64,000 nucleotides of DNA from Ferruginibacter sp. GTDB taxonomy: Bacteria; Bacteroidota; Bacteroidia; Chitinophagales; Chitinophagaceae. The DNA is taken from the NCBI GenBank assembly GCA_019638525.1, contig JAHBTO010000001.1:248001-312000 (forward strand), written 5' to 3'. Positions 60,498 through 64,000 of the stretch are shown one piece after another. The stretch's first letter is position 1. Each line of letters starts with the position of its first letter. A model generated the notes under the pieces. It did no database searches. It worked only from the letters and a program-made list of their open reading frames with translations, and was not told where the DNA came from. Position numbers and translations under genes: made by a program.

Positions 60498-63431
60498 TTA
60501 ATACCCAAAAATTTCTTCTAAACTCAATTTCTTCACTTCGCCACATTTTTTCATATCGTTTTCGCTTAGTTTATTTTCAGATGCCACAATACAGTATGTG
60601 TAAGGTTTGTTGGCAATATAATCTTCGTGGAATTTTTTTATTTCCTTATAGCCAATATTATCAACGGCCGAGTATATTTTCTTACGTATATCATAGTTAA
60701 GGCCTTTTTGTTGTGCTGTAAGATAATTGAAGATGATACCATCCTGTGTGATGCGTTCGGTTTCAATATCTTTTTTAATGCCCTGCCTTGCGTACTTGAT
60801 GTTTTCTTCTACATCCGGTAAATCATTCAGCAGTTCATTCATAGCAACTATCGATTCGTTGAACTTATCTGCCTGGCAACCAACATAAGCAATTGTCCAG
60901 AATGAATCTTCTTTTTTATCTGGTTTAACATAAACCGCAAAAGTAGAATAAGCAAGCGCTTTTGATTCCCTAATGGTTTGAAAAACCAATGCACCCATAC
61001 CGCCGCCAAAATAATTATTAAACATACCCACTACAGGTTCCATATCCGGATTGTAAGCGGCACTGTTACGTATCCATCTTATTTCTGATTGCACCATGTT
61101 ATAATCGACAAACAACACCTGGTTCTTATCCTGTGCCACTTCTTTAAATATCATTTTTGCAGGAGCTGCTTTAAACGAAGCAGGAATTTTATGCATGGTT
61201 TTTATACCAGCTGTAAACTTTGCCAGGGGCTGTGGGCCGTAATACAAAATCTTTTGTGCATATTCATTAAGGTTGTGCAGTATGTTCAGCAGTTCGGCCG
61301 ATGTAGTTTCGTTTAGTTCTTCATCGCTTAATGTATAATTGTAAGGATTTTTAGAGCCAAACCTGGCATAATTCATCAATCCGCTCATAATGGCTCCTTT
61401 GCTGGCCTTGGCATCTGTTCTTGCTTTTTTCATCCTGGCCTTTAATGATTGCAAGGCATCATCATCGGCTTTGCAATTTTTTAAAACATCTTCAAACAGT
61501 TTTACTGCTTTTACAAAATTTTCCTGTAATCCTTCAATGGTTACAGTTGTATGCTCGTTAGCTGTACTTATATTAAAACTACATGCAATTTTGTAAAATG
61601 CTTTTGTAATATCTTCTGCAGTCATCTTATCGGTACCTAAATATTGCAGGTATTGTGCAGCCAGGTTAAGTTTCTTATCGTTCCATGTTCCAATATCATA
61701 GCGGTAACGCAAACGAAAAAGGCTATTATCTTTATTTTGTACATACAACACTTCTGCAGGTCCTATTTTAGTTTTCTGCAAATCTTTATTGTAATCTAAC
61801 CAAACAGGCTTAACCGGTGTAGCCGGCATTTCGTTTACCATTTTTACAAATGCCGATTGTGCATTACGGTTAGTTTCAACCGGTGTAATAGGTGGTTTTT
61901 CAACTTTTACAACATTCTTATCTTCTCCCTTGCGTTTTAAAATAACCACATAATTATTACCAAAATATTTGTTTGCAAATGCAACAATATCAGCCTTGGT
62001 TATTTTAGATAACTGGTCGGTATAGGCAACCTGCTGCTGCCAGTCAAGTTCATTGGTAAATGCATCCATCAACTCACTGGCCCTGCTACCATACGATTCG
62101 CTTGCTTTAATTTTGTTCTTCTTTTGGTTATTGATGATAGCGGTGATGAGGTCATCATCAAAATTGCCTTTCTTAAGGTTTTCAATCTCACCCAGCATAA
62201 GCGCTTTCACATCATCAAGCGACTGGCCAAGAGTAGGCCTTCCTTGCATAAACAGCACACCGTAATCAATCAATGTAAATGCAAATGCAGATGCACCCAG
62301 TAATTTTTGTTTTTTAACCAAATTCAAATCCATAAGTCCGGCTTTGCCATTGGTAAGTATTTGCCCAACAAGGTCGGCCATCAACACGTCTTTTGATTTA
62401 TTGCCCGGCAACCTGAAACCGATGGTTACATTTTCTGCATCGGGGCCCACTACTTCTGCTTCAATAGGGCTAGTGATGGGCTGCTCAGGTTTAAAAGTAT
62501 ATTTTTCAAAAGGCTTGTTTTGCATATATGCAAATGTGGCATCTACTTTCTTTATCATTACATCGGGGTCAAAATCACCGCTCATAATAATACCCATGTT
62601 GTTGGGTACATAATATTTGTTGAAGTATTTTCTTATTTCTACCAGTGAAGGGTTTTTTAAATCTTCAATTGTGCCGATGGTTGTTTGTAAACCGTAATTA
62701 TGATTCTTGAATAGTTCTGCAAAAAGTTTTTCAAATACTTTATTACCATCATTGTCAAGGCTGCGGTTTTTTTCTTCGTACACGGCTTCCAGTTCGGTAT
62801 GAAAAATACGCAATACCGGATGCCTGAAACGTTCGCCCTGTACAGCCAGGTATTTATCAATAGCATTGGCAGGTACATCATCGGTATATACAGTTTGTTC
62901 AAACGATGTAAATGCATTGGTACCTTGTGCACCCATGCTGCTCATCATCTTATCATACTCGTTGGCAATAGCATATTTTGATGCTTCTCCCGAAACTGAA
63001 TCAATACGGTGGTAAATTTCTTTTCTTTTTTCTACATCGGTTGTTTTATTGTATTCTTCATACAGGTCATCTATCTTATCCAACTGAGGTTTTTCTTTTG
63101 CCCAGTCAAGCGTACCATATTTATCTGTTCCTTTAAACAGCATGTGCTCAAGATAATGTGCAAGACCAGTGTGGGTGGCCGGGTCGGTTTTACTACCTGC
63201 TTTAACTGCCACGTAACACTGTATGCGTGGGTCTTTATTGGTAGGGCTTAATATAACAGTAAGCCCGTTTTTTAAAGTATAAAACCTTGCTTTAGCAGGG
63301 TCGTTGGTAACATATTTATAAGTATAGCCGCCCGATGTGGCTTCTTTCCATTCAAACTTGCCCGTTTGTGCAAATGCACTTATAACAAATAAAAATGCAA
63401 AAGAAAATAATAATGGTTTGATGAATCGCAT
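60498..63431 (-). CDS. M16 family zinc metallopeptidase (two-half insulinase type)
   Basis: 977 aa. Signal peptide 1-21 (VISAFAQ). The active N-terminal half carries inverted HxxEH at H92-Y-L-E95-H96 (LAHYLEHMLFKGTDKYG), and the distal Glu lies in ELEAVYEEKNRSLDND. The second half repeats the fold without the motif (GGGMGALVFQTIRESKALAY is the usual substrate-cradle segment). Export implies a periplasmic or surface role in degrading peptides. Single gene, convergent with acs and divergent from queA. Length is standard for Bacteroidota M16 pairs fused in one chain. Confidence 0.93.
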   Translation of the reverse strand: MRFIKPLLFSFAFLFVISAFAQTGKFEWKEATSGGYTYKYVTNDPAKARFYTLKNGLTVILSPTNKDPRIQCYVAVKAGSKTDPATHTGLAHYLEHMLFKGTDKYGTLDWAKEKPQLDKIDDLYEEYNKTTDVEKRKEIYHRIDSVSGEASKYAIANEYDKMMSSMGAQGTNAFTSFEQTVYTDDVPANAIDKYLAVQGERFRHPVLRIFHTELEAVYEEKNRSLDNDGNKVFEKLFAELFKNHNYGLQTTIGTIEDLKNPSLVEIRKYFNKYYVPNNMGIIMSGDFDPDVMIKKVDATFAYMQNKPFEKYTFKPEQPITSPIEAEVVGPDAENVTIGFRLPGNKSKDVLMADLVGQILTNGKAGLMDLNLVKKQKLLGASAFAFTLIDYGVLFMQGRPTLGQSLDDVKALMLGEIENLKKGNFDDDLITAIINNQKKNKIKASESYGSRASELMDAFTNELDWQQQVAYTDQLSKITKADIVAFANKYFGNNYVVILKRKGEDKNVVKVEKPPITPVETNRNAQSAFVKMVNEMPATPVKPVWLDYNKDLQKTKIGPAEVLYVQNKDNSLFRLRYRYDIGTWNDKKLNLAAQYLQYLGTDKMTAEDITKAFYKIACSFNISTANEHTTVTIEGLQENFVKAVKLFEDVLKNCKADDDALQSLKARMKKARTDAKASKGAIMSGLMNYARFGSKNPYNYTLSDEELNETTSAELLNILHNLNEYAQKILYYGPQPLAKFTAGIKTMHKIPASFKAAPAKMIFKEVAQDKNQVLFVDYNMVQSEIRWIRNSAAYNPDMEPVVGMFNNYFGGGMGALVFQTIRESKALAYSTFAVYVKPDKKEDSFWTIAYVGCQADKFNESIVAMNELLNDLPDVEENIKYARQGIKKDIETERITQDGIIFNYLTAQQKGLNYDIRKKIYSAVDNIGYKEIKKFHEDYIANKPYTYCIVASENKLSENDMKKCGEVKKLSLEEIFGY

Positions 63432-63515
63432 AGTAGATTATTTGAGATTTTTAAGAGTACCAAAATTACGATTATTAAACATCATATATTTACCGTTTGC
63501 AACTTATTTACTTTT

Positions 63516-63523
63516 ACTTTTGC
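63516..63523 (+). promoter_or_regulatory. Candidate -7 box (TACTTTTG) of queA
   Basis: Exact TAnnTTTG match about 70 bp before the queA ATG. A TTTG lies at 63497-63500, 15 bp upstream, closer than the usual 19 or so, so the -33 assignment is uncertain. Confidence 0.4.
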
Positions 63524-63592
63524 AGGTAATAATTTTTTTAACCTTTAGTTGATTTTTTTATACGCTTCAGCGGCTATTGCAGCCAAAACAAG

Positions 63593-64000
63593 ATGAGCCA
63601 TCCTAAACATATATCCATACAGGATTACACCTATAACCTGCCTGTTGAAAAAATTGCCTTACATCCGCTAAATGAACGTGACGCATCTAAATTGCTTGTT
63701 TACCGTGATGGTAAAATTGAACAGGATACCTATAAAAATATTGCCCAATACCTGCCTGCTGAAAGCTTTCTCGTTTTTAACAATACTAAGGTGATAAAAG
63801 CAAGGCTTAGGTTTAAAAAAAGCAGTGGCGGTGTTATTGAAATTTTTTGTCTTGAACCTTTTGAATCAATAAACGACTACAGCGTTGTGATGAACAAGAA
63901 AGCTTGGGTACGGTGGAAGTGTATGATTGGAGGATTAAGTAAATGGAAAGAAGAGTTGTTGCAAATGGAAGTAACCGTTGGCAATGAAAATTTACAAATA
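63593..64000 (+). CDS. queA: S-adenosylmethionine:tRNA ribosyltransferase-isomerase (5' part, cut by window edge)
   Basis: 136 codons from the ATG at 63593 to the window end, roughly the first 40 percent of a usual 340-aa protein. Starts with the family pattern ISIQDYTYNLPVEKIALHPLNERDASKLLV, and continues with YLPAESFLVFNNTKVIKARL (the conserved LvfNDTrVipARL motif, here FNNTKV) and GGVIEIFCLEPF. QueA makes epoxyqueuosine in tRNA modification. Insertion-free and in frame to the edge. Divergent from the M16 gene with a 161-bp shared upstream region. Confidence 0.92.
   Translation, partial: MSHPKHISIQDYTYNLPVEKIALHPLNERDASKLLVYRDGKIEQDTYKNIAQYLPAESFLVFNNTKVIKARLRFKKSSGGVIEIFCLEPFESINDYSVVMNKKAWVRWKCMIGGLSKWKEELLQMEVTVGNENLQI

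Overview
The window reads as a chromosomal segment of a gliding-type Bacteroidota, most likely of the Chitinophagaceae or a close relative. The evidence is a set of Bacteroidota markers: type IX secretion (T9SS) type A tails on a subtilase and a DUF1501 protein, a type B (CHU_C) tail, gldA, a TonB-dependent receptor with a carboxypeptidase-like N-domain, a group II geranylgeranylglyceryl phosphate synthase, Bacteroidota-type -7 boxes (TAnnTTTG) before several genes, and AT-rich intergenic DNA with few strong Shine-Dalgarno sites. I see no tRNA, rRNA, IS element, prophage or CRISPR array. Both edges cut genes: nuoM at the left, queA at the right.

Layout. 1-8536 (minus) is a complex I operon, nuoA-B-C-D-H-I-J-K-L-M, in which the NADH-input genes nuoE, F and G are absent and a repeat-rich 164-bp spacer sits where they would normally be. 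A ferredoxin/flavin reductase-like gene precedes nuoA. 9460-14727 is a giant secreted subtilase, divergent from mfd. 18409-23506 holds a coiled-coil exported protein, an arfB-mbnP-mbnH operon (MbnH-type diheme enzyme with its MbnP partner), a GGGP synthase and pdxA. 23564-28359 (minus) is a compact, mostly uncharacterised run: TonB-dependent receptor, 2TM protein, exported protein, two paralogous five-helix membrane proteins and a small winged-helix regulator.

28826-41268 (plus) is mostly housekeeping: radA, comF, a beta-helix lipoprotein, two tandem glutathione peroxidases, holB, ricT-like, gldA, enolase, ftsB/divIC-like, nth and an outer-membrane barrel. 41299-46999 (minus) encodes cell-surface proteins (CHU_C protein, DUF1501, DUF1800, lipoprotein). 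47117-48973 is a solitary 2-oxoacid:ferredoxin oxidoreductase alpha/gamma fusion with its own terminator. 49102-56505 carries an arginase-fold protein with eroded metal ligands, a PBP4-type peptidase, mutL and a NagZ/beta-lactamase-fold fusion. 56574-60417 is an acetate-type module (small membrane protein plus MFS transporter, divergent from acs). An M16 peptidase and the start of queA close the window.

How the parts fit. The complex I operon without NuoEFG, the adjacent flavin reductase and the ferredoxin-linked KorA are compatible with ferredoxin- or flavodoxin-fed respiration, but that is inference: nuoEFG could lie elsewhere. The most promising uncharacterised locus is 23564-28359, together with the divergent intergenic region 28360-28825, which holds a perfect 19-bp palindrome and an orphan GNRA-loop terminator hairpin. 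All functional calls come from reading motifs by eye; no database search was run.
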